From Natronomonas halophila (GTDB lineage: Archaea > Halobacteriota > Halobacteria > Halobacteriales > Haloarculaceae), in contig NZ_CP058334.1 in the NCBI RefSeq assembly GCF_013391085.1, positions 2,232,001 through 2,296,000 on the forward strand: a stretch of 64,000 bases of DNA, given 5' to 3'. The notes beneath the pieces were generated by a model, which was given only the letters and a program-made list of their open reading frames with translations, was not told the origin of the DNA and made no database searches. Both the position numbers and the translations under genes were made by a program. The first letter of the stretch is position 1; every line of letters starts with the position of its first letter. Positions 25,990 through 35,571 of this stretch are shown in pieces.

Positions 25990-27009
25990 ATGACACCGGA
26001 CACGGGACGGCCGTCGGACGATGACGACGCGGACGACGGCGGTGCCTTCGTCGCCGAGCGGTTCGTCGGTCGAACCGGCGTCGACGAGATAACGCTGCTC
26101 GTGGTCGACGACGAGCGCAACCTCCTTTCAATCGTCGCCTCGCGCCTCCGGGAGCGCCTCGATTCCCTGGAGGTCATCACGGCAAAACACGCCACCGAGG
26201 CCCTCGAACTGCTCGACCAGAAGGACGTCGACTGCGTCATCAGCGACTACAAGATGCCCGGCATGAACGGTCTGGAGTTCCTCGAAAAGTGCCGTGCGGC
26301 CGAACCGGACATCCCCTTCATCCTCTTTACTTCCAAGGGGTCCGAAGACGTCGCCATGGACGCCATCAACGCCGGCGTCACCGACTACCTCCAGAAGAAC
26401 CTCGGCGACGAGGGCTTTGCCCTGCTTGCGAACCGCATCGAAAACGCCGTCGAACAGTACCGGACCCGAAAACTGGCCCGCGACGCCCAACAGCACGTCC
26501 AGCGAATTCACGACCACGTCACCGACGCCTACCTCGGTCTGGACGCCGAGTGGCGAGTCACCTATCTCGACGAATTCGGCGCGCGCCTGCTGGGCGGCAC
26601 GCGCGAGGAGTTTCTCGGCGAAGAACTCTGGACGGCCGTGCCCGCGGCGGCCGATTCGCCGCTCCAGTCGGCCTTCGAGCGCGCCGTCGAAAACGAGGAG
26701 ACGGTGACGTTCCGGATGTCCCACGACAGGTTGGGAACGCACTTCGAAGTTCACGCCGTCCCCTCGGCCGACGGCCTCTCGGCGTACTTCCGGGACGTCA
26801 CCGACCGCATCGACCAAGAGCGGACGCTCGACGAGGTCGCCGACCTCGCGGTTTCGCTCCGGGAGACGACTGACGCCCTCGGCGAGGCGACCGACCGCGC
26901 CAGCGAGGCCTGCGACTGTGAGGAAACCCACGCCATCGCTGGCGAGTACAACGACCTGGAGGACCTCGTTTCCGACCTCGAATTGCTGATTGCGGGCGAC
27001 GAGGAATAG
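25990..27009 (+). CDS. response regulator with PAS domain
   Basis: A 339-residue protein. After an acidic leader, residues ~33-150 form a receiver domain: TLLVVDDERNLL has the acidic pair, CVISDYKMPGMNGLEF the phosphoacceptor Asp, LFTSKGSEDVAM the Thr/Ser, and TDYLQKNLG the Lys. A PAS domain follows (about 165-275; DAYLGLDAEWRVTYLDEFGARLLGG). The C-terminal ~60 residues are helical, with a CDCEETH segment. There is no DNA-binding or kinase domain, so it is probably an output module working with an unlinked histidine kinase. The receiver appears phosphorylatable. Confidence 0.85.
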   Translation: MTPDTGRPSDDDDADDGGAFVAERFVGRTGVDEITLLVVDDERNLLSIVASRLRERLDSLEVITAKHATEALELLDQKDVDCVISDYKMPGMNGLEFLEKCRAAEPDIPFILFTSKGSEDVAMDAINAGVTDYLQKNLGDEGFALLANRIENAVEQYRTRKLARDAQQHVQRIHDHVTDAYLGLDAEWRVTYLDEFGARLLGGTREEFLGEELWTAVPAAADSPLQSAFERAVENEETVTFRMSHDRLGTHFEVHAVPSADGLSAYFRDVTDRIDQERTLDEVADLAVSLRETTDALGEATDRASEACDCEETHAIAGEYNDLEDLVSDLELLIAGDEE

Positions 27010-27013
27010 CGAC

Positions 27014-27838
27014 CTACCCGCCGAACGGTTCCCAGCCCAGTCCTTCGACGACCACGAACTCGACGGCGTTGACGACGTAGTGAGCCACGACGACCACGAG
27101 CAGGCTGTTCGTGAGGACGAAGACGGCCGCCAGCGCGAAGCCGAGCAGGCCGGTGACGACGATACCGAGACCGCCCTGTGCGCCGTGGCCGGCGGCGAAG
27201 GCTATCGACGAAAGAACCGCCAACAGCCACGGTGAAACGCCGAAGCCGACGGCCATGGCTCCGATGAGCGCGCCCCTGAAAAGCAACTCCTCGAAGCCGG
27301 CGATAAGCGGCAGGACGCCGCCCAATAGGAGCACCCATCCTCTCGCCGTCTCGGGGGCGAGCATCTCTCGGAGTTCCTCGCTGGGGTCGGAATCGAAGAT
27401 GTCGACGAGGCCGGCCGCCAGCGTGTTCGCCAGCGAAATGGCGATACCGACGGCGATGCCCACGCCGACGCCGAACAGTCCGGAGCCGATGGGGTCGGCG
27501 GTGATGCCGAACGCCGACGCGGGCACGTCCGCCATCAGCGCGCCGCCGACGAGCAGCGCCGCAAAGAGGCCGTGCGAGACGGCGACGTTCGCCAGCAGGG
27601 CCGTCGTCGTCAGTTCCTGGCCGGAGTCCAGCGTCGTTTCGGCGGGCGTCTTGCGGTCGGGTTCCGGCGCGGCCCCGGTATCGAGGTGGTCGGCGCCGTC
27701 CGGCAGGCGGTCGAGCCACCGCTGTTCGTCGCGGGTGACGTAGCGGCCGCCGACGACCGACTGTGAGGCGCGCGCCAAAAGAAGCAGCAATACGAGCGCG
27801 GTGAGCGTGATACCGGCGAAGACGGCCCACCGGGTCAC
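27014..27838 (-). CDS. CPBP-family intramembrane metalloprotease
   Basis: A 274-residue polytopic protein. Motif 1 of the CPBP/Abi family is AGFEELLFRGALIGAM (with EExxxR), and the following conserved His is in SSIAFAAGHGAQGGLG. These residues form the metal site of the Rce1-like glutamyl proteases. It has about eight helices. It may process prenylated or membrane substrates, or give protection against peptides; the substrate is unknown. It is downstream of lonB with three bases between the genes, so the two may be co-transcribed as a membrane proteolysis unit. Confidence 0.85.
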   Translation of the reverse strand: MTRWAVFAGITLTALVLLLLLARASQSVVGGRYVTRDEQRWLDRLPDGADHLDTGAAPEPDRKTPAETTLDSGQELTTTALLANVAVSHGLFAALLVGGALMADVPASAFGITADPIGSGLFGVGVGIAVGIAISLANTLAAGLVDIFDSDPSEELREMLAPETARGWVLLLGGVLPLIAGFEELLFRGALIGAMAVGFGVSPWLLAVLSSIAFAAGHGAQGGLGIVVTGLLGFALAAVFVLTNSLLVVVVAHYVVNAVEFVVVEGLGWEPFGG

Positions 27839-27841
27839 GCC

Positions 27842-29947
27842 TTATTGCGGGCTGGGGCTGGTGCCGCCGACCTCGCGCTGTTCGAGCGCAGAGCCGGTGA
27901 TGTTCTTGAGGCGGTCGATGAGCGAGTCCTTCTCGGGTTCGCCCGCGAGCGCCACGTCCAGCACCTCGGAGATGTGCGAGACCGGGATGATCTCGATTTC
28001 GTCCTTGTACTCGTCTTCGATCATCACGTCCTGCTCGTTGGCTTTCGGGATGATGACCGTATCGAGGCCGGCCTTCGCGGCGGCCTCGATTTTGTGCGTG
28101 ACGCCGCCGACCGGCAGGACGTCACCGCGGACCGACAGCGAACCGGTCATCGCGAGGTCCTGACGGACGGGGATGTCCTCCAGCGCCGAGATGACGGCGG
28201 TGGCGACCGTAATCGAGGCAGAGTCGCCGTCGACGCCGCCCTCGCCGGTCTGGACGAACTGGATGTGGATGTCCTTCTCGGAGATGTTCTCGTCGCTGAA
28301 CTTCTTGATGATCGCCGAGACGTTCGAGACGGCCTCCTGAGCCATCTCCTTCAGTTGGCCGGTGGCGATGACCTCGCCGGGCCCCTGTGAAGGGGCGACC
28401 TCCGCCATGACGGGCAGGACGATACCGGAGTCCTCGCCCATCACCGCGAGGCCGTTGACGCGGCCGACCACGTCGCCCTCGCTGACGGTGAGTTCGTAGT
28501 CCTTCCGGCGCTCGATGTAGTCGTCGGCCAGCTGCTGTTCGATGGACCGCGAGCGCGCTTTCGCCTGCAGGACGTCCTCGCGTTCGGTGAGCTCCTTGTC
28601 CTCGGCGCGGGCGATGTCGCCAGCGACGCGGACGAGGCCACCGACGTCACGGAACTCCAGCGTGAGGTGGCCCTTGCGGCCCGCACGGCGGCGGGCTTCG
28701 AGGATGACTTCCTCGATGGCTTCGTCGGTAAAGGCCGGGAGACGACCGTCGTTGTCGACCTCCTGGGCGACGAAGCGGGCGTACTTGCGGCGCATTTCCG
28801 GAGTGTCCTCGATGGTGTCGTCCATGTACACCTCGTACCCGTAGCCCTTGATACGGCTCCGGAGCGCGGGGTGCATGTTCTCCATCGCGTCGAGGTTCCC
28901 GGCGGCGACCATGACGAAGTCGGTCGGGACGGGTTCGGTCTGGACCATCGCACCCGAGGAGCGCTCGGACTGGCCCGTAATCGAGAACTCGCCCTCCTGA
29001 ATCGCCGTCATCAGCTTCTGCTGAGAACGGATGTCGAGGGTGTTCATCTCGTCGATGAACAGCACGCCCTTGTTGGCTTTGTGGATGGCGCCAGCCTCGA
29101 CGCGGTCGTGGCTGGGCGTCTCCATGCCGCCGGACTGGAAGGGGTCGTGGCGGACGTCGCCGAGCAGGGCGCCGGCGTGGGCGCCGGTCGCGTCCTCGAA
29201 CGGCGCGACCTGCTGGTCGGCGTTGTTGACGAGCAGGTTCGGAACCATCGCGTCGCTGCCGCGGCTCATGTACTTGAACGCGAGGTAGATGATACCCGCG
29301 GCGATGATGCCCAGCAGGAGTTGCTGGGCGATGAGGATGGCGTAGCCGAAGACGACGGCGATGATGATCCACATCAGGAACGACCGCATCTGGTTGCGCT
29401 TGCGGGCTTCCTCCTTGTGGGCGTCGACGATCTGGTCGCCCTTGCCTGCGGGGACGGTACGGACCTTCGGCTCGTTGCCGTCGTCCGGGTTGTGGTAGAC
29501 CAGCACGTCCTGCAGTTCCTCCTTGGGGAGGAGCTGGCTCATCGCCTTCGCGAGCATCGACTTCCCGGTACCCGGGGAGCCGATCATCATCACGTGGCGG
29601 CGCTGTTTGGCCGCCTTCAGGACGATATCGCGAGCGTGGTCCTGCCCGATGACCTGGTCGACGAGTCGGTCAGGGACCGAAATGTCCTCGCTCGAATCTA
29701 TCTGGAGGCCGCCGAGAAGGTTGTCCTCCTTCTCTTCGTCGATTTCGACGTCGCCCTCGACCTCGACGTCGCTGCCGAGGTCGGAGCCGTCGAGCAACTC
29801 CTCGTCGTCGTCGAGCTGCTCATTGGCGCCCTCTCGAGCCGGCGTCGGAGGCTCCTCGGGGGGGTCCCGAGGCGCCTTTTCGTCCGGCTCCTCAGTCGGG
29901 GTCCGACGCTCGTCGGCGTCGGCGTCTGCGTCTTTGTCGTTGCTCAT
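27842..29947 (-). CDS. lonB: ATP-dependent protease LonB
   Basis: A 701-residue membrane-bound Lon. A long acidic N-terminus is followed by the AAA+ domain with Walker A GSPGTGKS (residues 123-130). Inserted in that domain are two transmembrane helices (about 185-225), as in other archaeal LonB. The serine-lysine protease has Ser576 in GDSAS and Lys619 in THKIEAA, 43 residues apart as in characterised Lon enzymes. In haloarchaea LonB is essential and controls carotenoid and membrane-protein turnover. The ATG at 29947 is chosen over 29974 because a GTATATC promoter lies just upstream (29987-29993). Confidence 0.95.
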   Translation of the reverse strand: MSNDKDADADADERRTPTEEPDEKAPRDPPEEPPTPAREGANEQLDDDEELLDGSDLGSDVEVEGDVEIDEEKEDNLLGGLQIDSSEDISVPDRLVDQVIGQDHARDIVLKAAKQRRHVMMIGSPGTGKSMLAKAMSQLLPKEELQDVLVYHNPDDGNEPKVRTVPAGKGDQIVDAHKEEARKRNQMRSFLMWIIIAVVFGYAILIAQQLLLGIIAAGIIYLAFKYMSRGSDAMVPNLLVNNADQQVAPFEDATGAHAGALLGDVRHDPFQSGGMETPSHDRVEAGAIHKANKGVLFIDEMNTLDIRSQQKLMTAIQEGEFSITGQSERSSGAMVQTEPVPTDFVMVAAGNLDAMENMHPALRSRIKGYGYEVYMDDTIEDTPEMRRKYARFVAQEVDNDGRLPAFTDEAIEEVILEARRRAGRKGHLTLEFRDVGGLVRVAGDIARAEDKELTEREDVLQAKARSRSIEQQLADDYIERRKDYELTVSEGDVVGRVNGLAVMGEDSGIVLPVMAEVAPSQGPGEVIATGQLKEMAQEAVSNVSAIIKKFSDENISEKDIHIQFVQTGEGGVDGDSASITVATAVISALEDIPVRQDLAMTGSLSVRGDVLPVGGVTHKIEAAAKAGLDTVIIPKANEQDVMIEDEYKDEIEIIPVSHISEVLDVALAGEPEKDSLIDRLKNITGSALEQREVGGTSPSPQ

Positions 29948-30087
29948 AGAACCGTTGCTATTACCGAAAACCAAGGGTCGTCAACTGATATACTTTCTCC
30001 CCCCGTCACGCGCTGCCCCTGCTAAAAACCGCCGTAACAGACCGGGATACGCCGGTGTGGCTTTTCAGCCATGCCGGACTCGTCGGG

Positions 30088-30096
30088 TTTATAAAA
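30088..30096 (+). promoter_or_regulatory. TATA box of nadM
   Basis: TTTATAAAA is centred 26 bases before the ATG at 30118 and decides the start, excluding the longer in-frame ATG at 30055. Confidence 0.6.
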
Positions 30097-30117
30097 TCGG
30101 ACTCCGAGGCCCCTCAT

Positions 30118-30654
30118 ATGACCCGGGGGTTCTACATCGGCCGCTTTCAGCCGTTCCACGAAGGTCACCACGCCATGGTCGAACGCATCGGCGAGGAGGT
30201 CGACGAACTCGTCGTCGGTATCGGGAGCGCCGACCAGTCCCACACCGTCCGTAACCCGTTTACCGCGGGCGAGCGCATTATGATGATTACCAAGACGCTT
30301 GCGGACCTCGACATCATCACCTACGCCGTCCCCATCGAGGATCTCAACCGCAACTCGGTGTGGGTCAGCCACGTCCAGTCGATGAGTCCGCGCTTCGAGG
30401 TAGCGTTCTCGAACAACCCGCTCGTGGTTCGCCTCTTCGAGGAGGCCGGCATCGAGGTCCGGCAATCCCCGATGTATCGCCGCGAGGAGTTCGAAGGCAC
30501 CGAGGTTCGCGAGCGCATCGCCGCCGACGGCGACTGGGAGTCGCTCGTTCCGGACGCCGTCGTCGAGGTTATCGACGAGATCGACGGCGTCGAACGCATC
30601 CAGCAGATAACCGCCAGCGACGCCAACGGCAACGGCGACCCCGCCGACGAATAG
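30118..30654 (+). CDS. nadM: nicotinamide-nucleotide adenylyltransferase
   Basis: A 178-residue archaeal-type NMN adenylyltransferase. The nucleotidyl-transferase HxGH motif is His14-Glu-Gly-His17 in GRFQPFHEGHH. The second conserved segment GSADQSHTVRNPFTAGER carries the adenylate contacts, and GTEVRERI is the ISxTxxR-like motif. It joins NMN and ATP to form NAD in the cytoplasm. The stop is directly followed by the start of the SAM hydrolase gene, so the two are probably one operon. Length and motifs are normal. Confidence 0.95.
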   Translation: MTRGFYIGRFQPFHEGHHAMVERIGEEVDELVVGIGSADQSHTVRNPFTAGERIMMITKTLADLDIITYAVPIEDLNRNSVWVSHVQSMSPRFEVAFSNNPLVVRLFEEAGIEVRQSPMYRREEFEGTEVRERIAADGDWESLVPDAVVEVIDEIDGVERIQQITASDANGNGDPADE

Positions 30655-31434
30655 ATGATTACGCTCGCATCCGATTTCGGCACGCCGTATCCCGCGGCGA
30701 TGAAAGGCGCTATCCTCAAACGCTGTGACGCACGCCTCGTCGACGTCGCCCACGACTTCCCCCGGCAGGACGTCCGTGCGGCCGCCTTCTGGCTGACGCA
30801 GGTCCTCCCGGAGTTCCCGCCGTCGGTTCATCTGGTCGTCGTCGACCCCGGCGTCGGCACCGACCGCGACGCGCTTGTCATCCGCGCCGGCGACCACCTG
30901 CTGGTCGGCCCCGACAACGGCGTCCTCCTGCCGCCCGCCCGAGAACTCGCCAGCGGCGGCAACGGCGACGACTACGAGACGGACATCGACGCCTACGAAC
31001 TCGAAGTCGAAGACCCCCGCAGTTCCACCTTCCATGGCCGCGACGTCTTCGCCCCCGCCGCCGCGGCCGTCCACGAGGCCGGCATCGACCGCCTGCCCGA
31101 AGTCGACGGCGTCACGCCGGCCGAGGACGTCACCGACCTGCGACTTCCCGACCCCGAACTCGGCGAGAACGGTGCAACCGGCGAAATACTCGCCATCGAC
31201 GATTTCGGCAACACCATCACGAATGTTCCTGGCGACGTGGTCGACGGCCGCGATACCGTCCGCGTCGACGGCGAGAAAGTGCCCGTCGTGGCCTCCTATG
31301 CCCACGCCGAGGTCGGCCAGCGCGTCGTCACCGTCGGCAGCCACGACAACGTCGAGTTCGCGGTCAATCAGGGCCGCGGCGACGAGGCCTTCGGGTTCCC
31401 GGTCGGCGATTCGGTCCGCATCGAGTGGGCCTAA
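30655..31434 (+). CDS. SAM hydrolase / SAM-dependent chlorinase-fluorinase family
   Basis: A 259-residue protein of the DUF62 family. It starts with MITLASDFGTPYPAAMKGAI, has HLVVVDPGVGTDRDALV with the conserved Asp, GPDNGVLLP with the substrate Asn, and ends in a barrel domain with DDFGNTITNVP. Archaeal members hydrolyse SAM to adenosine and methionine with a water-derived hydroxide; the halogenases of this family share the fold. It is immediately downstream of nadM. Its last four bases overlap the convergent membrane protein gene. No halide-specific residues were examined in detail. Confidence 0.85.
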   Translation: MITLASDFGTPYPAAMKGAILKRCDARLVDVAHDFPRQDVRAAAFWLTQVLPEFPPSVHLVVVDPGVGTDRDALVIRAGDHLLVGPDNGVLLPPARELASGGNGDDYETDIDAYELEVEDPRSSTFHGRDVFAPAAAAVHEAGIDRLPEVDGVTPAEDVTDLRLPDPELGENGATGEILAIDDFGNTITNVPGDVVDGRDTVRVDGEKVPVVASYAHAEVGQRVVTVGSHDNVEFAVNQGRGDEAFGFPVGDSVRIEWA

Positions 31435-31859
31435 CCCGACTCCGTTCGGCCGTCGAAGAGATGTGCCAGCAGTTCCTCGGCCAAAAGCAGCAGGTTGTAC
31501 GTGACGGTGACCGAAAAGCCGACGAGCAGGAACGTCCACAGCGGCGGAATCAGCGAAAAGCGAATCACGCCCGAAGCGATAGCGAGACTGCCACCGGTCG
31601 AGACGACGTGGACCGTCGAGACGACAAGCGGCGAATCCGAGGTTTCGACCCGCGTCGTATCGAGAAAGCCGCCGAAGGCCACCGCGACCAGCGTGGCGAA
31701 GCCGGCAAGCGCGCCGCCGAGATACGCCGTGACGCCGGGGATACCCGGCACGCCGTAGGTATTGACGAGTAGCGCGCCGGCGCCCCAGATGGAGAGGGTA
31801 TACCCGTAGGCTTCCGATTCGTTCGCCAGGTTGTTGGCGAGTTCCGAGCGCGGTTTCAT
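31431..31859 (-). CDS. integral membrane protein of unknown family
   Basis: A 142-residue protein with about four hydrophobic helices (for example GYTLSIWGAGALLVNTYG, LGGALAGFATLVAVAFGGFL and LWTFLLVGFSVTVTYNLLLL). I do not recognise the family. The ATG overlaps the stop of the upstream APC permease by four bases, so it is translationally coupled to it. It may be a small partner of the transporter, but no motif shows this. Its stop overlaps that of the SAM hydrolase on the other strand. Confidence 0.7.
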   Translation of the reverse strand: MKPRSELANNLANESEAYGYTLSIWGAGALLVNTYGVPGIPGVTAYLGGALAGFATLVAVAFGGFLDTTRVETSDSPLVVSTVHVVSTGGSLAIASGVIRFSLIPPLWTFLLVGFSVTVTYNLLLLAEELLAHLFDGRTESG

Positions 31860-33232
31860 GGCTCCTCCCGGTCGTGGCCGATGTTTTCGACGGCCGCTTC
31901 GACGTCACGCTCGAAGGCGACGACTTCCTCCTTGAGGGCATCGTGTTCGAAGTAGAGCACCTCGGCGAGCGCGACGACGACGGCGATAGCCAGCACCGTC
32001 ACGAACGTCTCGGGTTCGTTGTGGTAGAGATGCCAGAACAGCAGCGGCAGGAAACTCACCGCACCGACCATCCCGACGAGCGGCGGGAGGGGGTTGATGG
32101 TCGCCTCCTCGCGGTGGCGGAAGGCGAGATAGCTCACCGACCCGAAGACGACGATGAACGCCAGCGACGCGAAGGAGGTGACTGCTCCGAGGCTTCCGGG
32201 TACCGTGAGCGCCGCCGTGATAGCGCCCAGAACGACCAGCGTCGTCGGCGGGACGCCGTCGGCCTCGCCGTCGCTGATACGGTCCGGCAGCAGGTTCTGT
32301 GAGACCATCCCCTTGGCGAGATGGCCCGACGAGAACAGCGTCGCGTTGAGCGCCGACCCCGTCGAGAGCAGCGCCGCCAGCGAGACGATGGTAAAGCCGA
32401 CGCTCGCGTAGCCGAAATAACCCAGCAGCGGTTCGGCCGCGCTCGCGAGCGCCGTATGCGGGTGGGTCCGGAGGGCCTCGCTGGCCAGATTGGTCGTCAC
32501 GACGGCGACGACGACGTAGATGGCGACCGCCGACGGAATCGCGATGTAGACCGCCTTGCGGATGGTCTCGGTCGGGTTCTCGATGCTCTCCTGGTCGTAG
32601 AAGAGCAACTGCCACCCCTGAAAGGCGACGAAGGAGACGGCGGCGGACATGATGGGTCCGAACGCAGGCAGGCGGTCGAGACCGTAATCGAGCGGCCGCG
32701 GCTCGACGGCCGTCGCGAAGACGATTCCGCCGACGCCGAGTGCGACCAAGACGGCGATTTTCCCGCCTACAAGCGCGTTCTCGGCGGTTCCACTCGCGCG
32801 GGCGCCGAGCAGGTTCAGGCCGACGAAGAGGGCGACGACGCCGACCGACAGAACCGGCCGCAAGGGCACGCCCCCGAGACTCGACGGGAGCGCCGAGAAC
32901 CCGAGGGCGAACTCGCTGAACGCGACGGCGTACATCCCCATCGAGCCGATGTAGCCGACCAGCAGCGTCCAGCCGACCATGCCGGCGAGGGTGGTGTTGC
33001 CGACGAAACACCGGACGAACGTGACCGACCCGCCCGAGGCATCGACCAGCGCGTTGAGCGCGTTATACGAGTATCCGGCCCCGAGTGCGACGAGGCCGGC
33101 GAGGACGAACGCCAGCCACGTCAGCGAGCCGGTGATACCAGCGACGACGCCCAACACGGCGAAGATGCCGCCGCCGATCATCCCGCCGAGCGCGATGGAG
33201 AGGCTCCCGGGCAACCCGAGTTCTTCGGCCAT
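31856..33232 (-). CDS. APC-family amino acid permease
   Basis: A 458-residue transporter with twelve predicted helices. The first helix carries LSIALGGMIGGGIFAVLG, the G-G-x-I-G-x-G-I-F unwound helix of amino acid-polyamine-organocation permeases. Later FVAFQGWQLLFYDQESIENP matches the helix-6 region. A C-terminal cytoplasmic helix ends in DVEAAVENIGHDREEP. The substrate is probably an amino acid; which one cannot be told. The coupled small membrane protein follows directly. An AGTAG-TCG-CTACT palindrome (33234-33246) sits just before the start. Confidence 0.85.
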   Translation of the reverse strand: MAEELGLPGSLSIALGGMIGGGIFAVLGVVAGITGSLTWLAFVLAGLVALGAGYSYNALNALVDASGGSVTFVRCFVGNTTLAGMVGWTLLVGYIGSMGMYAVAFSEFALGFSALPSSLGGVPLRPVLSVGVVALFVGLNLLGARASGTAENALVGGKIAVLVALGVGGIVFATAVEPRPLDYGLDRLPAFGPIMSAAVSFVAFQGWQLLFYDQESIENPTETIRKAVYIAIPSAVAIYVVVAVVTTNLASEALRTHPHTALASAAEPLLGYFGYASVGFTIVSLAALLSTGSALNATLFSSGHLAKGMVSQNLLPDRISDGEADGVPPTTLVVLGAITAALTVPGSLGAVTSFASLAFIVVFGSVSYLAFRHREEATINPLPPLVGMVGAVSFLPLLFWHLYHNEPETFVTVLAIAVVVALAEVLYFEHDALKEEVVAFERDVEAAVENIGHDREEP

Positions 33233-33313
33233 CAGTAGTCGCTACTACTCAACACAACAACATGGGCCTGATGGACGACTCAACTCAGGCCGAAAGAAGG
33301 TGCCGTCGCTGAT

Positions 33314-33348
33314 CTACGGGCTCAGACGTTGGCGATCGCGCGGGAACA
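33314..33348 (-). pseudogene. duplicated 3' tail of aspS (remnant copy)
   Basis: The last 35 bases of aspS (33406-33440) are matched here by a second copy with six differences. Read on the minus strand both encode [10 protein letters not shown] and a TAG stop, and all six differences are synonymous. The similarity stops upstream of these codons. The sequence between (33349-33405) has no coding match and contains a GTGAGAC...GTCTCAC inverted repeat. The silent pattern indicates that this copy was once the end of an expressed aspS allele, left behind after recombination or replacement. Confidence 0.7.
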
Positions 33349-33405
33349 CCGTGAGACTCACTCCGTTCGTCTCACGAGCTCCCGCTCGCCCGACAACGGT
33401 TTCGC

Positions 33406-34710
33406 CTATGGGCTCAACCGTTGTCGGTCTCGCGGGAACAGCACAGCCTCGCGGATGTTCGAGAGGTCGAGCATCGTCATGAGGAGCCGCTCGGCACCGA
33501 GGCCCCAGCCGGCGTGCGGCGGCATGCCGTACTTGAACATCTCGGTGTAGTACTCGAAGGCCTCGGGGTCGAGCCCCTGCTGTTCGAAGCCCTCGATGAG
33601 GTGCTGTTCGCGGTGTTCACGCTGGCCGCCGGAGACCAGTTCCATCCGCGGATGCATCATGTCGAAGCCCGTCGAGAGCTGGTCGTCCTCGTCGTTGTCC
33701 ATGATGTAGAACGGCTTGATTTCGCTGGGCCAGTCGGTGATGAAGTAGTGGCCGCCGACGTCGTCGCCGAGAGCCTTCTCGCCTTCGGTGGGCAGGTCGT
33801 CGCCCCAGACGAGTTGCTCGTCGAGTTCGCCCGTGGCGTTGATGCGCTCGATGGCCTCCTCGTAGGAGATGCGCGGGAACGGCGTCTCGGGGGCCTCGAA
33901 GGAGTCGGCGATGCCGAGGGCCTCGAGCTGGTCTTGGCAGTTCTCCTCGACGGCCTCATAGGCGGCGGAGACGACCTGCTCGCAGACGTCCATCGCGTCG
34001 GTGTGGTCACAGAAGGCGCCCTCGAAGTCGATGGAGGTCGCCTCGTTGAGGTGCCGCGGCGTGTTGTGTTCCTCGGCGCGGAAGATGGGGCCGATTTCGA
34101 AGACGCGTTCGAGGTTCGAACCCGCGATGAGCTGTTTGAACAGCTGGGGGCTCTGGTTCATGAACGCTTCCTCGCCGAAGTAGGTGATGGGGAAGAGTTC
34201 GGTGCCGCCCTCCGTCCCCGTCGCGACGATTTTCGGCGTGTTGATTTCGGTGGCGTCGGCATCGCGGAAGGCCTCACGAACGGCGCGGAGGACTTCGGCG
34301 CGAATCTCGAAGATGGCCTGGCCCTCCTCGCGGCGGAGGTCCAGCGTCCGGTTGTCGAGGCGGGTCGAGAGTTCGGCTTCGACCTTGCCCGAGGGGTCGA
34401 GCGGCAGTTCCGTGTCGGCCTCGGAGATGATTTCGACCGATTCCGGGACGACTTCGACGCCGGTCGGGGCGCGGTCCTCCTCCTCGACGGCGCCGGTCAC
34501 GGAAACGACCGACTCGCGGGAGGCGTTCAGTCCCGTCTCGACCAGTTCGTCGTCCATCTCGTCCTTCTCGAATTTGACCTGGATGCGACCCGTGGTATCG
34601 CGCAAAATCAGAAACGCGATACCGCCGAGGTCGCGGACTTCGTGGACCCAGCCGGCGACGGTCGCGTCCGTCCCGGGCTCGGCATCCGCCGTGTACGTTC
34701 GGTTCTCCAT
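33406..34710 (-). CDS. aspS: aspartyl-tRNA synthetase, non-discriminating type
   Basis: A 434-residue archaeal class IIb synthetase with an N-terminal OB fold and the class II core. Motif 2 is visible in [14 protein letters not shown] and motif 3 in GWGLGAERL. In the anticodon domain [13 protein letters not shown] has His23 where discriminating archaeal enzymes have Trp, and the loop RAPTGVEV has Pro where they have Lys. These two residues (positions 26 and 85 of the Thermococcus enzyme) mark a non-discriminating AspRS that charges both tRNA-Asp and tRNA-Asn. That fits gatB in this window. A diverged duplicate of its C-terminal codons lies downstream. Confidence 0.95.
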   Translation of the reverse strand: MENRTYTADAEPGTDATVAGWVHEVRDLGGIAFLILRDTTGRIQVKFEKDEMDDELVETGLNASRESVVSVTGAVEEEDRAPTGVEVVPESVEIISEADTELPLDPSGKVEAELSTRLDNRTLDLRREEGQAIFEIRAEVLRAVREAFRDADATEINTPKIVATGTEGGTELFPITYFGEEAFMNQSPQLFKQLIAGSNLERVFEIGPIFRAEEHNTPRHLNEATSIDFEGAFCDHTDAMDVCEQVVSAAYEAVEENCQDQLEALGIADSFEAPETPFPRISYEEAIERINATGELDEQLVWGDDLPTEGEKALGDDVGGHYFITDWPSEIKPFYIMDNDEDDQLSTGFDMMHPRMELVSGGQREHREQHLIEGFEQQGLDPEAFEYYTEMFKYGMPPHAGWGLGAERLLMTMLDLSNIREAVLFPRDRQRLSP

Positions 34711-34796
34711 ACCCGCGATTCTCGTCCGCGCGACTTAAGCGCGGCTTTTCGTCACGGCCGAAACGAGACGTAACACGAGAGAAAAACGGGCCGCCG

Positions 34797-35513
34797 TCAG
34801 TTCCGGTCGGCCTTGGCGTCCTTGGCGCCCCGAACCGTCTCGGCGACGGCGTCGGCGCCCTCGTCGTGGACCAGGTCGCCGACGATGACGGTGTCGGCGT
34901 GGGTCGCCATCTCGTAGGCGGCGTCGTAATCGCCGATACCGCCGCCGTAGAAGACCGTCGCGTCCTCGACGGCGTCGGTCGCGGCCTGGACGACCTCGGG
35001 GTCGCCGTAGGTGCCCGAATATTCGACGTAGACGATGTCCTGGCCGAGCATCTCCTCGGCGACTTCGGCGTAGGCGGCCACGTCGTCGGCTTCGAGGTCA
35101 CAGTCGGCCTCCGTGTACTCGGCGACGGACGCCTCCGGGTTCATGATGACGTAGGCCTCGGTGAAGGTGCGGTCCCAGTCGATGTCGTCGTCGAGTCGGA
35201 CCCATTCCTTGTGTGCGCCGACCGCCCAGAAGGGGTCGCCGGCGTTGAGGACGACGGGCACGAGATAGCCGTCCAACTCGTCGCGGTGGACGACCGAGGC
35301 GACGTTCGACGGCTCGATGTAGACGGGGATGTCGTAGGCGCCGGTCGCCTCGACGACGCGGGCCATCTTCTCTTCTGTCATGCCGGTCGTACCGCCGATT
35401 TCGAGGGCGTCGGTCCCCGTCGCGCAGACGTCCTCGAAGGTTTCCCCCTCCACGAGCGTCTTGTCGGGGTCGATTTTGACGATGTGGTCCCACTCGGCCC
35501 AGGGAGCGCTCAT
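34797..35513 (-). CDS. geranylgeranylglyceryl phosphate synthase
   Basis: A 238-residue TIM-barrel prenyltransferase (PcrB/GGGPS family). The N-terminal [20 protein letters not shown] has the conserved Asp/Lys. [10 protein letters not shown] follows, then EPSNVASVV, and the C-terminal phosphate site is [14 protein letters not shown]. It links geranylgeranyl diphosphate to glycerol 1-phosphate, the first committed step of archaeal ether lipids. It has the shorter acidic form usual in haloarchaea. The spacer to aspS has no shared feature; the two are on the same strand, about 90 bases apart. Confidence 0.92.
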   Translation of the reverse strand: MSAPWAEWDHIVKIDPDKTLVEGETFEDVCATGTDALEIGGTTGMTEEKMARVVEATGAYDIPVYIEPSNVASVVHRDELDGYLVPVVLNAGDPFWAVGAHKEWVRLDDDIDWDRTFTEAYVIMNPEASVAEYTEADCDLEADDVAAYAEVAEEMLGQDIVYVEYSGTYGDPEVVQAATDAVEDATVFYGGGIGDYDAAYEMATHADTVIVGDLVHDEGADAVAETVRGAKDAKADRN

Positions 35514-35571
35514 ACCCTCCCGATGCCCGCGCCCGGCTAAAACCGCTTCGACTCGACGTTTTTCCCGCTCG

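Noticed and set aside
33349-33405. Possible tRNA or small RNA between the two aspS tails
   Set aside because: The inverted repeats do not form a cloverleaf, and no CCA-adjacent acceptor pairing or anticodon arm could be found.
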